A stretch of DNA of 56,750 nt, taken from positions 1-56,750 of the forward strand of contig NZ_DRGM01000173.1 in the NCBI RefSeq assembly GCF_011050055.1, read 5' to 3'. Shown here one piece after another: positions 33,718 to 43,627 of the stretch (position 1 is its first letter; each line of letters opens with the position of its first letter). This DNA comes from Pseudoalteromonas prydzensis. Its GTDB lineage: Bacteria > Pseudomonadota > Gammaproteobacteria > Enterobacterales > Alteromonadaceae. The translations under genes and the position numbers were made by a program. A model generated the notes under the pieces. That model was not told the DNA's origin and did no database searches. It saw only the letters and a list, made by a program, of their open reading frames with translations.

Positions 33718-34173
33718 ATGCAAGTTAAAACAATACAAGAAGTGTACGACTGGACTGTACTATTTCATACTCAAATGGCGGCAAACTTTTTTAGTCTCAG
33801 GGACGAGTTGGCAGAGCATAACCGAATGCTGGCAGATTATTTTGTTAGGTACGAAAAAAAGTTGGCTGAGGATTTAGTTGGTTTTAAAGCCATCACCGAG
33901 ATCAATACCTTAGATACTTATTGTTACGAGTACTTTGCTGAGAACTCTGAACTGATTAATTTTACTGATTTAAATCGCGATACGCGTGTTGATGAGCAAG
34001 CCATGCAAGGTTATATATCAGATCAGCACCAAAAAGTGATCAATCTTTATCAATATTTATTTAGCCGAGCAGAAACGCCGGCCGGTAAAGAGAAGCTAGC
34101 GCAATTATTGGAGCTTGAGCATCAAGGGTTAAAGCAAATGATGCAAAGCGCTAATCGTCATATGGATATGTAG
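33718..34173 (+). CDS. All-helical protein, ferritin-like in outline, unknown function
   Basis: 151 residues with no signal peptide. The sequence is nearly all amphipathic helix with spaced acidic and His residues (DELAEHNRMLADYF, VINLYQYLFSRAE, LLELEHQGLKQMMQ), like four-helix ferritin-like or PhoU-like bundles. A metal site is possible but no full EXXH set is certain. AAGGAA precedes the ATG at good spacing. It lies at the edge of the phosphate locus and converges with ppx. It could belong to either region. Confidence 0.65.
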   Translation: MQVKTIQEVYDWTVLFHTQMAANFFSLRDELAEHNRMLADYFVRYEKKLAEDLVGFKAITEINTLDTYCYEYFAENSELINFTDLNRDTRVDEQAMQGYISDQHQKVINLYQYLFSRAETPAGKEKLAQLLELEHQGLKQMMQSANRHMDM

Positions 34174-34203
34174 TAGAGAGTAACTCGCGTTACAGTGAAT
34201 CTA

Positions 34204-34229
34204 ATTTGGATAGCCAAGGCTATCCAAAT
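34204..34229. terminator. Hairpin between convergent genes (ppx 3' end)
   Basis: Perfect 12-bp arms ATTTGGATAGCC and GGCTATCCAAAT with an AA loop, between the helical protein gene and ppx. T-rich tails are short on both strands. Confidence 0.7.
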
Positions 34230-34245
34230 TTAGCTATCGCTATAA

Positions 34246-35733
34246 TCATACAAAGTCGATTAAAAAGCCTACTTTCTTCAAATACTTTTGCTCTTGCTGT
34301 AAATCGGCATGCAGTAGGGTTTGTTCACTAAGCGAACCTAGCGGAAATTGCAACAGCATACTATTGCCTTTAACGGATACTGCTAGCTCTTGATGTTGAT
34401 CGTTAAGGCGTTTTTGGTTTAATAATATTGCTAGCCTGAGTAATACTATTAATTGCAGTATTTGAAAGTGCGGTACAGATAGCAGTGTTGGAAATTCTTC
34501 TAAACGAATTCGTTTACGGTAAAAGCGTATCATACAGCTTAACAATGTTTGCTGCTGCTGAGTAAACCCTGGCAGCTGGCTGTTTTCAACAACATACGCA
34601 CTGTGTTTGTGTAAGCCGGATGAGTTAATACCTAAACCGACTTCGTGTAATTGCGCTGCCCACACTAGTAATTGATGATTATCTAATGAGTCGAGTTGCC
34701 ATTCTTTTTGTACTTGTAGGAATAGCCAATCGGCGGTATTAGCAACGCGTTGGGCATGAACTTTATCGATTGTGTTTCTTTCGCTTAAATTTGCTATGGT
34801 ATTAGTGCGTATATCTTTAAGTGCCAACTTTTGCTGCATTTCATGCAGCAAACCTTCACGCAGTGAAAAGTCACTGTAATCCATTTCGGTAATATCAAAC
34901 AATTGAAAAATCGCGATTAAAATAGCCAGCCCACCACAAATGCTCACTTGACGCTCGGGGCTTAAGCCTTCAATCAGTAAATTATCAATGGTTTTTGCTG
35001 CTAAAAACTGGGTTTTAAGTTCGAGTAATCGCTCCAGTGTGATATTTTTTTGGTCAGGGTCATTGGCGCTGAGCATGGCTAATATTGATTTTATCGTTCC
35101 TGAGGTACCCACCACAGACTGCCAGCCAGTACTGATATAATTGGCAAAAATGACTTCAAGTTCTTGCTCTGCTTTTATCTGTGCCTTGTTAAAGCGTTTT
35201 TCGTTGATAATACCATCGGCAAAAAATTGCTTGGTATAGCTTACGCAGCCCATATTGCGGCTGGAGAGTAATTTATGCTTAAAATGCTTGCCAATAATTA
35301 ACTCGGTACTGCCGCCGCCAATATCGATCACTAAGCGGTTTTCATCGTGATGAATGTAATGCGCAACACCTTGGTAAATTAAGCGCGCTTCTTCTTGGCC
35401 TGAAATTACATCAATATGAAAGGGAAATACTTTGCTGGCTTGTGCTAAAAAGGTATTGATGTTTTTAGCGCGGCGCAAGGTGTAGGTTGCGGCTATTTTT
35501 ACGTTACAGGCAGGGAAATCCTGTAATGTGATGGCAAATTGTTTAAGAATACTTAAAGCTCGGTCGATGGCTGCTTGGCTGAGCTGGTACTTGTCGTCTA
35601 AACCATCCGCTAAGTAAACGCGTTGTTTTTCTTTATGCAGGATTTGCAAAGAGCCATCCACTTCTCTTGCTACGACTAAATGAAAGCTGTTTGACCCTAA
35701 GTCAACCGCAGCAATTGAGTGATAATTATTCAT
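34246..35733 (-). CDS. ppx: Exopolyphosphatase / guanosine pentaphosphatase (Ppx-GppA)
   Basis: 495 residues, normal for Ppx. The ASKHA-fold phosphate loops are visible: IAAVDLGSNSFHLVV at the N terminus and LVIDIGGGSTELIIG near 130. The C-terminal half is an HD-like helical domain (LLVWAAQLHEVGLGINSSG). It releases phosphate from the ends of polyphosphate and may hydrolyse pppGpp. It overlaps ppk by 8 bp, so synthesis and breakdown of polyphosphate are made from one transcript under the Pho promoter at 37843-37876. Confidence 0.93.
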   Translation of the reverse strand: MNNYHSIAAVDLGSNSFHLVVAREVDGSLQILHKEKQRVYLADGLDDKYQLSQAAIDRALSILKQFAITLQDFPACNVKIAATYTLRRAKNINTFLAQASKVFPFHIDVISGQEEARLIYQGVAHYIHHDENRLVIDIGGGSTELIIGKHFKHKLLSSRNMGCVSYTKQFFADGIINEKRFNKAQIKAEQELEVIFANYISTGWQSVVGTSGTIKSILAMLSANDPDQKNITLERLLELKTQFLAAKTIDNLLIEGLSPERQVSICGGLAILIAIFQLFDITEMDYSDFSLREGLLHEMQQKLALKDIRTNTIANLSERNTIDKVHAQRVANTADWLFLQVQKEWQLDSLDNHQLLVWAAQLHEVGLGINSSGLHKHSAYVVENSQLPGFTQQQQTLLSCMIRFYRKRIRLEEFPTLLSVPHFQILQLIVLLRLAILLNQKRLNDQHQELAVSVKGNSMLLQFPLGSLSEQTLLHADLQQEQKYLKKVGFLIDFV

Positions 35734-37813
35734 TATTGTAATTGTTTTCCCATTTTTTTAAGTGATCGTAAATCGCTATTTGCGAGCGTATTTTTTTACG
35801 ATTCCCGCGTCTAACATAATGATTTTTCTGCTCGCTATCAATTATTCTCGCTTTGGTGCGGTCTTTAAATTGCAGTTCAAGTAGGTCAATAATGAGTTGT
35901 TTGAGCTTTTCATCATAAATAGGCACGCCGACTTCCACCCGATGATCAAGATTACGGGTCATCCAATCCGCAGATGAAATATAGACTTTTTCGTCCCCCT
36001 TATTGCCAAAAATCATCACTCGTGGGTGCTCTAAAAAACGGTCGACAATACTAATTACCCGAATGTTGTCGCTAAAATTATTGAGCCCTGGCACTAAGGA
36101 ACACATACCACGGACAATAATGCGAATTTTAACCCCGCTGCGAGCGGCCAAGTACAAACAATCAACCAGCTCTTTATCTACTAAGTTATTTATCTTTAGC
36201 GTGATTTTACCGCTTTGACCATTTTCAACATGCGCTATTTCTTGGTGAATTAAGCCAAGCAACAGCTGTCGAGCATTGACTGGGGATATCATCAAGTGCT
36301 CGAACACAAAGGGTTTATAACTACTTTCGATAAACTTAAATACGCTATCGCTTTCGTCACAAATACCTTGATGCTTAGTGAACAAGCTAAAATCAGTGTA
36401 AATTTTGGCGGTTTTTTCGTGAAAATTACCGGTACCAATATGAGCGTATTTAACGATTTGGCCTTTCTCTTTGCGATGCACAATACATAACTTACTGTGC
36501 ACTTTAAGTGCGGGAATACCAAAAATAACTTTAATGCCCGCAGCGCTCAGTACTTTAGCCCAGCCAATATTATTTTGCTCGTCAAAGCGGGCTTTCAGCT
36601 CTACCATTACCGTGACTTTTTTGCCATTTTTAGCTGCATTTATAAGTGAGGAAATCAGCCGTGACTTACTCGCAACACGGTAAATGTTTACTTTAATTTG
36701 TGTCACTCTAGGGTCAAATGCCGCTTGGCGAACATATTCCAGTAGATGATTAAATGTATGGTATGGATAATAAAGTAGAATATCTTGCTGCGTGATCGCT
36801 GCAAATATACTAGCGTGATTATTAAAGGCGGTGCTTTGTAAGGCTGGTAATGGTTTGTTTTCTAAATATTGACGGCCAATATTGGGAAAGCCAATAAAGT
36901 CTCTAAAATTACGATAGCGGCCGCCGGGGATCAATGCGTCGTGATGAGTTACACCTAAGCGCTTTTTCATTACTTTGAGCATCGATTCAGGCATGGTTTG
37001 GTCGTAAACTAAACGCACAGGCTCTGCATAAACTCGTTGCTTGAGGCCCTTCGACATTTTGTCGAGGATGCCTTCTTCTAGCTCATCATCGAGATTGTAT
37101 TCTGCATCACGGGTCAGCTTGATTGCGTAGCCTTGGATCTCGGTAAAACTAAAGAAACTACTAAACACATCACTTAAAAAAAACAAAATAATGTCATCTA
37201 ACATCACAATGGTTTTATGGCGGCGGGTTTTTTCGGGTGGTAAAATGACAAAGCGGGGGACTCGATCAGTAGGAACTTCTAACATCGCATAATGACTTTT
37301 GTCGTTAAACATCTCGACAAACAAGTACGTCATTGTATCGTTAATATGATCTGAATAATCTTTGTTTTCATCTAATAAAATGGGCGATATATGCTGCAAT
37401 ACATTATCGTGGAAGAAGTTTTTCAACCAGTTTATATGAAATTCGTTAAGCTGCTCGGGGCGGTTGACATGAATATTATGGGCAATCAGATCGGTTAGAA
37501 TTTGCTCATGGATCAGGTTAAATTTTTTGCCTAACAACAGTACTTTTTGCTGGATTTGGGTAAGTAAAATTTCGTCTTCATCAAAGTTGGTATCAGGAAG
37601 TTTGTTTAATAAAATACGCCGTTTCACATCGGCAACCCGAACCCTGAAAAACTCATCCATGTTATTTGAAAAGATCCCCAAAAAACGAATGCGCTCAATA
37701 ATTGGGTTATTCTTATCTTTCGCTTCTTGTAAAACACGATCGTTAAAAGACAGCCAACTTAACTCTGGAGCAAAATAATTAATCGTTTGCGGCGCATCTG
37801 CACAGGCGTTCAT
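35726..37813 (-). CDS. ppk1: Polyphosphate kinase 1
   Basis: 695 residues, the full four-domain length. The N-terminal domain (FAPELSWLSFNDRVLQEA, NNMDEFFRVRVADVKRR) and the two catalytic phospholipase-D-like domains are clear, with the phosphorylated His in VHSKLCIV and the second in RFLEHPRVMIFG. The enzyme makes polyphosphate from ATP at the cytoplasmic membrane. It is the first gene of ppk-ppx and carries a Pho box 46-63 bp before its start, so phosphate starvation should induce it. Confidence 0.96.
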   Translation of the reverse strand: MNACADAPQTINYFAPELSWLSFNDRVLQEAKDKNNPIIERIRFLGIFSNNMDEFFRVRVADVKRRILLNKLPDTNFDEDEILLTQIQQKVLLLGKKFNLIHEQILTDLIAHNIHVNRPEQLNEFHINWLKNFFHDNVLQHISPILLDENKDYSDHINDTMTYLFVEMFNDKSHYAMLEVPTDRVPRFVILPPEKTRRHKTIVMLDDIILFFLSDVFSSFFSFTEIQGYAIKLTRDAEYNLDDELEEGILDKMSKGLKQRVYAEPVRLVYDQTMPESMLKVMKKRLGVTHHDALIPGGRYRNFRDFIGFPNIGRQYLENKPLPALQSTAFNNHASIFAAITQQDILLYYPYHTFNHLLEYVRQAAFDPRVTQIKVNIYRVASKSRLISSLINAAKNGKKVTVMVELKARFDEQNNIGWAKVLSAAGIKVIFGIPALKVHSKLCIVHRKEKGQIVKYAHIGTGNFHEKTAKIYTDFSLFTKHQGICDESDSVFKFIESSYKPFVFEHLMISPVNARQLLLGLIHQEIAHVENGQSGKITLKINNLVDKELVDCLYLAARSGVKIRIIVRGMCSLVPGLNNFSDNIRVISIVDRFLEHPRVMIFGNKGDEKVYISSADWMTRNLDHRVEVGVPIYDEKLKQLIIDLLELQFKDRTKARIIDSEQKNHYVRRGNRKKIRSQIAIYDHLKKWENNYNNE

Positions 37814-37842
37814 TTTCTATTCCTTGGATAGCAATTGAACAA

Positions 37843-37876
37843 AATATAAAGTACTTAGATGACACAAAAATGACAA
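37843..37876 (-). promoter_or_regulatory. Pho box and -10 box of the ppk-ppx operon
   Basis: Read on the minus strand, TTGTCAT-TTTT-GTGTCAT (37876-37859) gives two heptamers 11 bases apart, as in PhoB boxes. TATATT follows after exactly 10 bases (37848-37843), the usual distance in Pho promoters. It overlaps the gcvR terminator by two bases. Confidence 0.75.
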
Positions 37877-37900
37877 GCGTGTCACTTTTATGACACGCTT
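37875..37900 (-). terminator. Terminator of gcvR
   Basis: Perfect 10-bp arms AAGCGTGTCA and TGACACGCTT with a six-base loop, 32 bp past the gcvR stop; the following minus-strand bases GTCATTTTTG are T-rich. The stem also contains TGTCA units, so it may add a weak PhoB half-site. Confidence 0.7.
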
Positions 37901-37931
37901 ATTGATGCTGGGGGTTGGATTTTAGGGTGCT

Positions 37932-38438
37932 TTAAGCGTCTTCAATATCAACAATTAAATCAGCGGTAATTGCTTCAAGTGCAGCGACTACTTCGTCTTT
38001 ATTCATACCTGCAGGTAGCGCAACCGTAGCGACAGCACTAAAAATAGGCACTCCCCAGTTTGGCGCGCTTTGTTGCTTAGAGTTTAGGTGGGTAATATTT
38101 GCGCCTTTATGCCGTAATACACCTGCAAGCTCTTGAATAATGCCAGGACGATCATTGCCAGTGATCACAAAGTTAAGCTCTTCAGCTGGCGTGTCAGGAA
38201 GTTCATCGCTGCCAGTTTCAATGCGTACTTCAAGCTGCGGCAGGTTGTGTAATGAATCTTGTAATTCTTGTAGATGCTCCGCTGGTACTGCTACTTCGAT
38301 AATGCCAGCAAAATGACCCGCTAAATGGCTTAAATTACTGGTGAGCCAGTTACCATGATGATTTAAAACTGCAGAGGAAATATCCTCTACAAGTCCAGGA
38401 CGATCTTGCCCTAAAATGGTGATAACTAATTGTTTCAT
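37932..38438 (-). CDS. gcvR: Glycine cleavage system regulator GcvR-like, two ACT domains
   Basis: 168 residues made of two ACT domains: VITILGQDRPGLVEDISSAV (about 4-75) and NFVITGNDRPGIIQELAGVL (about 88-165). This is the GcvR layout; in E. coli GcvR binds GcvA and glycine and represses the glycine cleavage operon. No gcvA is nearby, and in many marine gammaproteobacteria these proteins are stand-alone, so the exact role is inferred. It is transcribed toward ppk but has its own terminator. Confidence 0.85.
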   Translation of the reverse strand: MKQLVITILGQDRPGLVEDISSAVLNHHGNWLTSNLSHLAGHFAGIIEVAVPAEHLQELQDSLHNLPQLEVRIETGSDELPDTPAEELNFVITGNDRPGIIQELAGVLRHKGANITHLNSKQQSAPNWGVPIFSAVATVALPAGMNKDEVVAALEAITADLIVDIEDA

Positions 38439-38815
38439 ATGGTAAACCCTTTAATTTGCCGTAATTAAATAATAAATGCTCAGGCATGAAATTGTTGTTA
38501 TATTAAAAATGAACCGAATTGAGTATTGACTCAGTCCCCAAATTTGTCCAATTTTTTTGCCATTAGTTCAACGTAAAAGCAGTAATATAGTGTGAGTTAA
38601 CGAGATAAACTTTCTAAACTTATGTTATTCAATAACAAATTACTAAGTTGAAAGTTTTTCAACATGTCATAAAATTTTAACTTATTGAATATAAACACTG
38701 TTTGACTGGTTATAATGAATATAACAACAAAGCCTAAGCAATTATGACGTTTGTAACAATACTGTCATCTTGGTGAAATATAATCTACTCAACGTTAAGA
38801 TTTATAGGTGTTTTG
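38439..38815. other. 377-bp intergenic region between gcvR and pstC
   Basis: Divergent promoter region. It holds the Pho promoter of pst at 38751-38784 and further TGTCAT-like single sites (CATGTCATAA near 38663). AT-rich stretches such as CTTATTGAATATAAAC are present. No gene was found. Confidence 0.6.
38751..38784 (+). promoter_or_regulatory. Pho box and -10 box of the pst operon
   Basis: TTGTAAC-AATA-CTGTCAT (38751-38768) is a two-heptamer PhoB box. TATAAT follows after exactly 10 bases (38779-38784). The start codon is 31 bases further. Both box and spacing match the ppk promoter. Confidence 0.8.
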
Positions 38816-41053
38816 ATGACTTCCAATCCGAATAAACCGTCTTTTAATACGGATAGAAGCCGTCTATTTAAAGATCGGTTTGCCAAATTTAGCATTACCG
38901 CTGGCGGTATTATGGTATTGATAGCTTTGCTATTGATATTCTTCTATTTATTGTATGTTGTGCAACCTATTTTCGAATCAGCGAAAGTAGAAACTCGCGA
39001 TAGCTTTGTACTCAGCAATGCAGATCAAATTGTTGGCTTAGGTGTTGAAGAACAAACCGAAGTGGCTTTTTTACTGAGCAAACAAGGTAATGTTGATTTC
39101 TATAGCGTTGAGAAACAAGGCTTTGGTAAAAAACTTAAAAGCTTAGCTGTGCCACTCGATAGTGACGTGAGTAGTTTTGCCGTTAGTGCGCCTTTTCAAG
39201 GGCATTATGCATACGGACTTGAAAACGGCTCTGTGGTTTTGGTTGCGCCTAAATTTTTAGTCACCTTTCCTAATAACGAGCGTAAATTAACCCCGCGCTT
39301 GGGTTATCCATTGGGTGAAGATAAACCATTACAAGTTGATGCAGAAGGCGCAGCAATTAAACAATTTGCTTTTAGTCATTATGAAGATAAAACCGCTGTT
39401 GTGGCACAAACTGAAGATAAACGCGTCATTTTTAGCAGCTTTGTTGCTGAAGAAAACATGTTTAGCGGTGAAGTTGAATGGCAAGTTGAGCGCACTGAAC
39501 TAGATGTTGAAGGACGTGTTGACCAACTGTTGATGTCGCCAGATACCACCCGTACTTTTGTTCGTTCTGCTAATCAAATCTATGTTTACGATACTCGCGA
39601 TCCAAGCGAAGTTGAATTAATTCAAATGCTGGCGGCCAATGAAGAAAATGCCAACCTAGTGGCAGCACAATTATTAGCTGGTGCTAACTCATTGATGCTG
39701 GCAAATGATAATGGCGAAGTATCACAATGGTTTGAAGTAAACACAGATACAGGCCGTGAATATCAAAAGATACGCGCCTTTGAAACGTCAAAGCAACCTA
39801 AGTTAGATATATTTACTGAGTTTTACCGTCGTACTTTCTTCACCACAAGCAGCAACGGTGAATTGGGTGTTTATTACACCACCAGTGAAGCAAAATTATG
39901 GCAAGGTAAAATCAGTGACGGTCCGATTGAAAACTTTGCTATTGCACCTCGCTCAAATGCGGCGCTTATCTTAGCGGATAATAAGTTAACTGTGGTTGAA
40001 ATCCATAATGAGCATCCAGAAGTAACGTGGTCAGCGTTATGGCAAGAAGTATGGTATGAAGGTTACCCTGAGCCTGGTTATATTTGGCAATCAACGTCTG
40101 CAGGGGATGATTTTGAGTCGAAATTTTCTTTAGTACCAATTTCGTTCGGTACTATCAAAGCGGCTTTATATGCGATGTTATTTGCCGTGCCAATTGCGCT
40201 TTCTGCGGCAATTTATACTGCTTACTTTATGTCTGGTTCATTACGTAAAGTTGTTAAACCAACGGTTGAAATTATGGAAGCATTACCAACCGTAATCTTA
40301 GGATTTTTAGCGGGCCTGTGGCTTGCACCACTGATTGAAGAGCACTTACCGGCAATTGTAGGCTTATTGTTTATGTTACCGCTGGGTATTTTATTGACCG
40401 CATTCGCGTGGACTAAATTACCTGAAAGCATTCGCCACCGTGTCCCTGATGGGGCTCATTCAATTTTACTAATTCCAGTACTGCTATTTATTGGTTGGTT
40501 AGCGTTTGCCATGAGTGGCGCAATAGAACTTTGGATGTTTGACGGTAATGTGCGCCAATACCTGACCAATGAATTAGGTATGACGTTCGATCAACGTAAC
40601 TCACTGGTTGTTGGTATTGCGATGGGGTTTGCGGTTATCCCAACTATTTTCTCAATTGCAGAAGATGCCGTGTTTAGTGTTCCTAAACATTTATCAAACG
40701 GTTCATTAGCGCTGGGTGCAACGCAATGGCAAACACTGGTAAGTGTTGTGCTATTAACTGCCAGCCCGGGTATTTTCTCTGCCGTGATGATGGGACTCGG
40801 TCGCGCCGTAGGTGAAACCATGATCGTACTAATGGCAACCGGTAACACACCAATAATGGATTGGAGTATTTTCCAAGGTATGCGTACTTTAGCAGCTAAT
40901 ATCGCAGTAGAAATGCCAGAATCAGAAGTGGGTAGTTCGCACTATCGTATTCTGTTCTTAGCCGCATTTGTATTATTCATATTCACCTTTATTTTTAACA
41001 CGATTGCTGAGTTTGTTCGTCAGCAGTTGCGTGATAAATACAGCTCGATGTAA
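38816..41053 (+). CDS. pstC: Phosphate ABC transporter permease PstC, enlarged form
   Basis: About 745 residues against roughly 320 in E. coli. An N-terminal membrane segment (about 27-50, VLIALLLIFFYLLYV) is followed by a periplasmic beta-rich domain of about 370 residues, likely a propeller-like fold, and then the usual permease domain (FGTIKAALYAMLFAVPIALS, EIMEALPTVILGFLAGLW, GRAVGETMIVLMATGNTPI). With PstA it forms the phosphate channel in the inner membrane. ATG 38816 has AGGTG five bases upstream; a TTG at 38813 is less likely. First gene of the Pho-regulated operon. Confidence 0.93.
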   Translation: MTSNPNKPSFNTDRSRLFKDRFAKFSITAGGIMVLIALLLIFFYLLYVVQPIFESAKVETRDSFVLSNADQIVGLGVEEQTEVAFLLSKQGNVDFYSVEKQGFGKKLKSLAVPLDSDVSSFAVSAPFQGHYAYGLENGSVVLVAPKFLVTFPNNERKLTPRLGYPLGEDKPLQVDAEGAAIKQFAFSHYEDKTAVVAQTEDKRVIFSSFVAEENMFSGEVEWQVERTELDVEGRVDQLLMSPDTTRTFVRSANQIYVYDTRDPSEVELIQMLAANEENANLVAAQLLAGANSLMLANDNGEVSQWFEVNTDTGREYQKIRAFETSKQPKLDIFTEFYRRTFFTTSSNGELGVYYTTSEAKLWQGKISDGPIENFAIAPRSNAALILADNKLTVVEIHNEHPEVTWSALWQEVWYEGYPEPGYIWQSTSAGDDFESKFSLVPISFGTIKAALYAMLFAVPIALSAAIYTAYFMSGSLRKVVKPTVEIMEALPTVILGFLAGLWLAPLIEEHLPAIVGLLFMLPLGILLTAFAWTKLPESIRHRVPDGAHSILLIPVLLFIGWLAFAMSGAIELWMFDGNVRQYLTNELGMTFDQRNSLVVGIAMGFAVIPTIFSIAEDAVFSVPKHLSNGSLALGATQWQTLVSVVLLTASPGIFSAVMMGLGRAVGETMIVLMATGNTPIMDWSIFQGMRTLAANIAVEMPESEVGSSHYRILFLAAFVLFIFTFIFNTIAEFVRQQLRDKYSSM

Positions 41054-41067
41054 GTGGGAGACACGAC

Positions 41068-42717
41068 ATGATAAAGCAGTGGTTTAAGTCAGGTTCTCCT
41101 TGGATATGGATGACAGGTGGTGCGGTTAGTATCAGTTTGATTTCCGTATTAGGGTTATTAGCCATGATCGCTTGGAAAGGATTAAGTTTCTTCTGGCCAT
41201 CACAAGTTGTACAACTAGAGCTACAAGGCTCAGTTGTGCAGCAAACGGTAATCGGTGAAGTTTACGATCGTGAAATGGTGCCTAAATCGCGCCTTGAAGC
41301 AACCGGTGTTGATTTATCTGGTTTTGATAAAGAGCACCTAGAGCGCTTTTTGATTAAAACGGGTAACCGTGAATACGTTGATTTAGATTTTCGTTGGGTG
41401 CTTGAAACCGACATAAAATCAAACACCACACCTGCCGCTATTGCCGTATTTGAGCGTAGTAAAAACGGTAATTTTTATGGTTATGTAGAAAATGTAATAA
41501 AAGACGGCCAAGTCATTACTGAAAATAAAACTGCAGTACTTGAAGAGTTAGTTGAACGGGCTGTTGAATTAAACGATCAAGCACTTGATCTACAAAACGG
41601 CGACATTGGTCATATTAACTATCAGTTAGAGCGCCTACGCTTAAAAGAGAAGTCATATCTACTTGATGATGCTTTAACCGATGAGCGCGTCGCAGAACTT
41701 GCACAAGATCGCGCTGATTTAAGAGCTGAATACGGCGAGTTAGAAAAACAATTATTTGCACTGCGTAAACAAGCTCAGCGTGACCAAGTAACAGTAAAAG
41801 ATATGCGTGGTGAAATCGTTACTTTACCGTTATACCAAGTACTTGATTTTTGGTTTCCAAATGACATGGGCTTTGTTGCAAAGTTAGGTCACTATTTTGT
41901 TCAGCTAGGTAAGTTTGTCGCCGATGATCCACGTGAAGCCAATACCGAAGGCGGCGTATTCCCTGCTATATTCGGTACTGTGTTTATGGTTATGCTAATG
42001 GCCGTGATTGTTACTCCATTTGGGGTTGTGGCAGCGATTTACTTACATGAATACGCCTCTAAAAATGCCGTGACTAAGATGATCCGTATTGCGGTGATCA
42101 ACTTAGCCGGTGTGCCATCGATTGTTTATGGTGTATTTGGCTTAGGGTTTTTTGTTTATGTGTTAGGTGGCAGCTTAGATCAGTTATTCTACCCAGAGGC
42201 ATCACCAAGCCCAGTATTTGGTACCCCAGGGGTAATGTGGTCAGCATTGACGTTGGCAATTTTAACATTACCGGTAGTGATTGTTTCAACCGAAGAAGGT
42301 TTATCACGTATTCCAAGTACGGTTCGTCATGGCTCTTTAGCGCTTGGCGCAACGCAAGCGGAAACGTTATGGCGTATTATAGTGCCAATGGCAAGTCCAG
42401 CGATTATGACAGGGTTAATATTAGCGGTTGCCCGTGCGGCAGGTGAAGTAGCGCCATTGATGTTAGTTGGTGTAGTTAAAATGGCACCGACACTACCGCT
42501 TGATGGTAACTTCCCGTATTTTCACTTAGATCGCAAATTCATGCACTTAGGCTTTCATATATACGACGTCGGTTTCCAAAGCCCGAATGTTGAAGCGGCT
42601 CGGCCGTTGGTTTATGCCACCGCATTCTTGCTGGTATCAGTGATTATTACCCTGAATATTACCGCAATCGGCATACGTAACCATTTACGTGAAAAGTTTA
42701 GATCGCTTGATCAATAA
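41068..42717 (+). CDS. pstA: Phosphate ABC transporter permease PstA, enlarged form
   Basis: 549 residues against about 300 in E. coli. One N-terminal membrane segment (about 15-37), then an extra region of about 230 residues with a coiled coil (AELAQDRADLRAEYGELEKQ), then the permease domain (AIFGTVFMVMLMAVIVTPFG, VINLAGVPSIVYGVFGLGFF, ARAAGEVAPLMLVGVV). It pairs with PstC. The extra periplasmic parts of PstC and PstA probably contact each other or the phosphate-binding protein. It starts 14 bp after pstC. Confidence 0.93.
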   Translation: MIKQWFKSGSPWIWMTGGAVSISLISVLGLLAMIAWKGLSFFWPSQVVQLELQGSVVQQTVIGEVYDREMVPKSRLEATGVDLSGFDKEHLERFLIKTGNREYVDLDFRWVLETDIKSNTTPAAIAVFERSKNGNFYGYVENVIKDGQVITENKTAVLEELVERAVELNDQALDLQNGDIGHINYQLERLRLKEKSYLLDDALTDERVAELAQDRADLRAEYGELEKQLFALRKQAQRDQVTVKDMRGEIVTLPLYQVLDFWFPNDMGFVAKLGHYFVQLGKFVADDPREANTEGGVFPAIFGTVFMVMLMAVIVTPFGVVAAIYLHEYASKNAVTKMIRIAVINLAGVPSIVYGVFGLGFFVYVLGGSLDQLFYPEASPSPVFGTPGVMWSALTLAILTLPVVIVSTEEGLSRIPSTVRHGSLALGATQAETLWRIIVPMASPAIMTGLILAVARAAGEVAPLMLVGVVKMAPTLPLDGNFPYFHLDRKFMHLGFHIYDVGFQSPNVEAARPLVYATAFLLVSVIITLNITAIGIRNHLREKFRSLDQ

Positions 42718-42744
42718 TTAGTAAAGATTTTATAGGTAACAAAC

Positions 42745-43572
42745 ATGATTACAGTCGCTCCACAAGTAAACCAAGCAAACGGCAGTTTGAAATTGGATTT
42801 AGACAATTTAAGCACCGAGCAAACAGCACTCGAGATCAAAAACTTAGATCTTTACTATGGTGATAAACAAGCGCTTAGCTCAGTCAGTATGAGCATCCCT
42901 AAAGGGCAAGTAACCGCGTTTATCGGGCCATCTGGTTGTGGTAAATCAACATTACTACGCTGTATTAATCGCATGAACGATTTGGTTGATAGCTGTCGCA
43001 TTGAAGGTGAAATATTACTTCACGGACAAAACATCTATGATAAAAGCGTTGATGTTGCAGCACTGCGCCGTAATGTTGGTATGGTGTTCCAGCGCCCGAA
43101 TCCATTTCCTAAATCAATCTACGAAAATGTGGTTTATGGCCTACGCTTACAAGGCATCAAAGAAAAACGTAAATTAGATGAAGTCGTTGAGCAGTCATTA
43201 CGTGGTGCGGCGTTATGGGATGAAGTAAAAGACCGTCTTCACGATAGTGCTTTTGGTTTATCTGGTGGTCAGCAGCAACGTTTAGTGATTGCCCGCTCTA
43301 TTGCCATTGAACCAGAAGTGTTATTACTTGATGAACCAACATCAGCATTGGATCCTATTTCAACACTGGTAATTGAAGAACTAATTAACGATTTAAAAAA
43401 TAAGTTTACCGTTGTTATTGTTACCCACAACATGCAACAAGCTGCGCGGGTTTCTGATCAAACGGCCTTTATGTACATGGGTGAATTAATCGAGTACTCA
43501 AATACCAATACATTATTTACAACTCCAGCGAAAAAGAAAACTGAAGATTATATTACCGGTCGTTACGGCTAG
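42745..43572 (+). CDS. pstB: Phosphate ABC transporter ATPase PstB
   Basis: 275 residues, normal length. Walker [11 protein letters not shown]-loop [17 protein letters not shown], signature LSGGQQQR and Walker [13 protein letters not shown] are all intact. It drives phosphate import through PstCA. A short N-terminal extension of about 25 residues precedes the ATPase core. No pstS is in this operon, so the binding protein must be encoded elsewhere. Confidence 0.97.
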   Translation: MITVAPQVNQANGSLKLDLDNLSTEQTALEIKNLDLYYGDKQALSSVSMSIPKGQVTAFIGPSGCGKSTLLRCINRMNDLVDSCRIEGEILLHGQNIYDKSVDVAALRRNVGMVFQRPNPFPKSIYENVVYGLRLQGIKEKRKLDEVVEQSLRGAALWDEVKDRLHDSAFGLSGGQQQRLVIARSIAIEPEVLLLDEPTSALDPISTLVIEELINDLKNKFTVVIVTHNMQQAARVSDQTAFMYMGELIEYSNTNTLFTTPAKKKTEDYITGRYG

Positions 43573-43627
43573 TGATCAGGCATACTATTTTCGGGTGGCG
43601 TGAACGATTTTGATAAGAAGGTAGACA

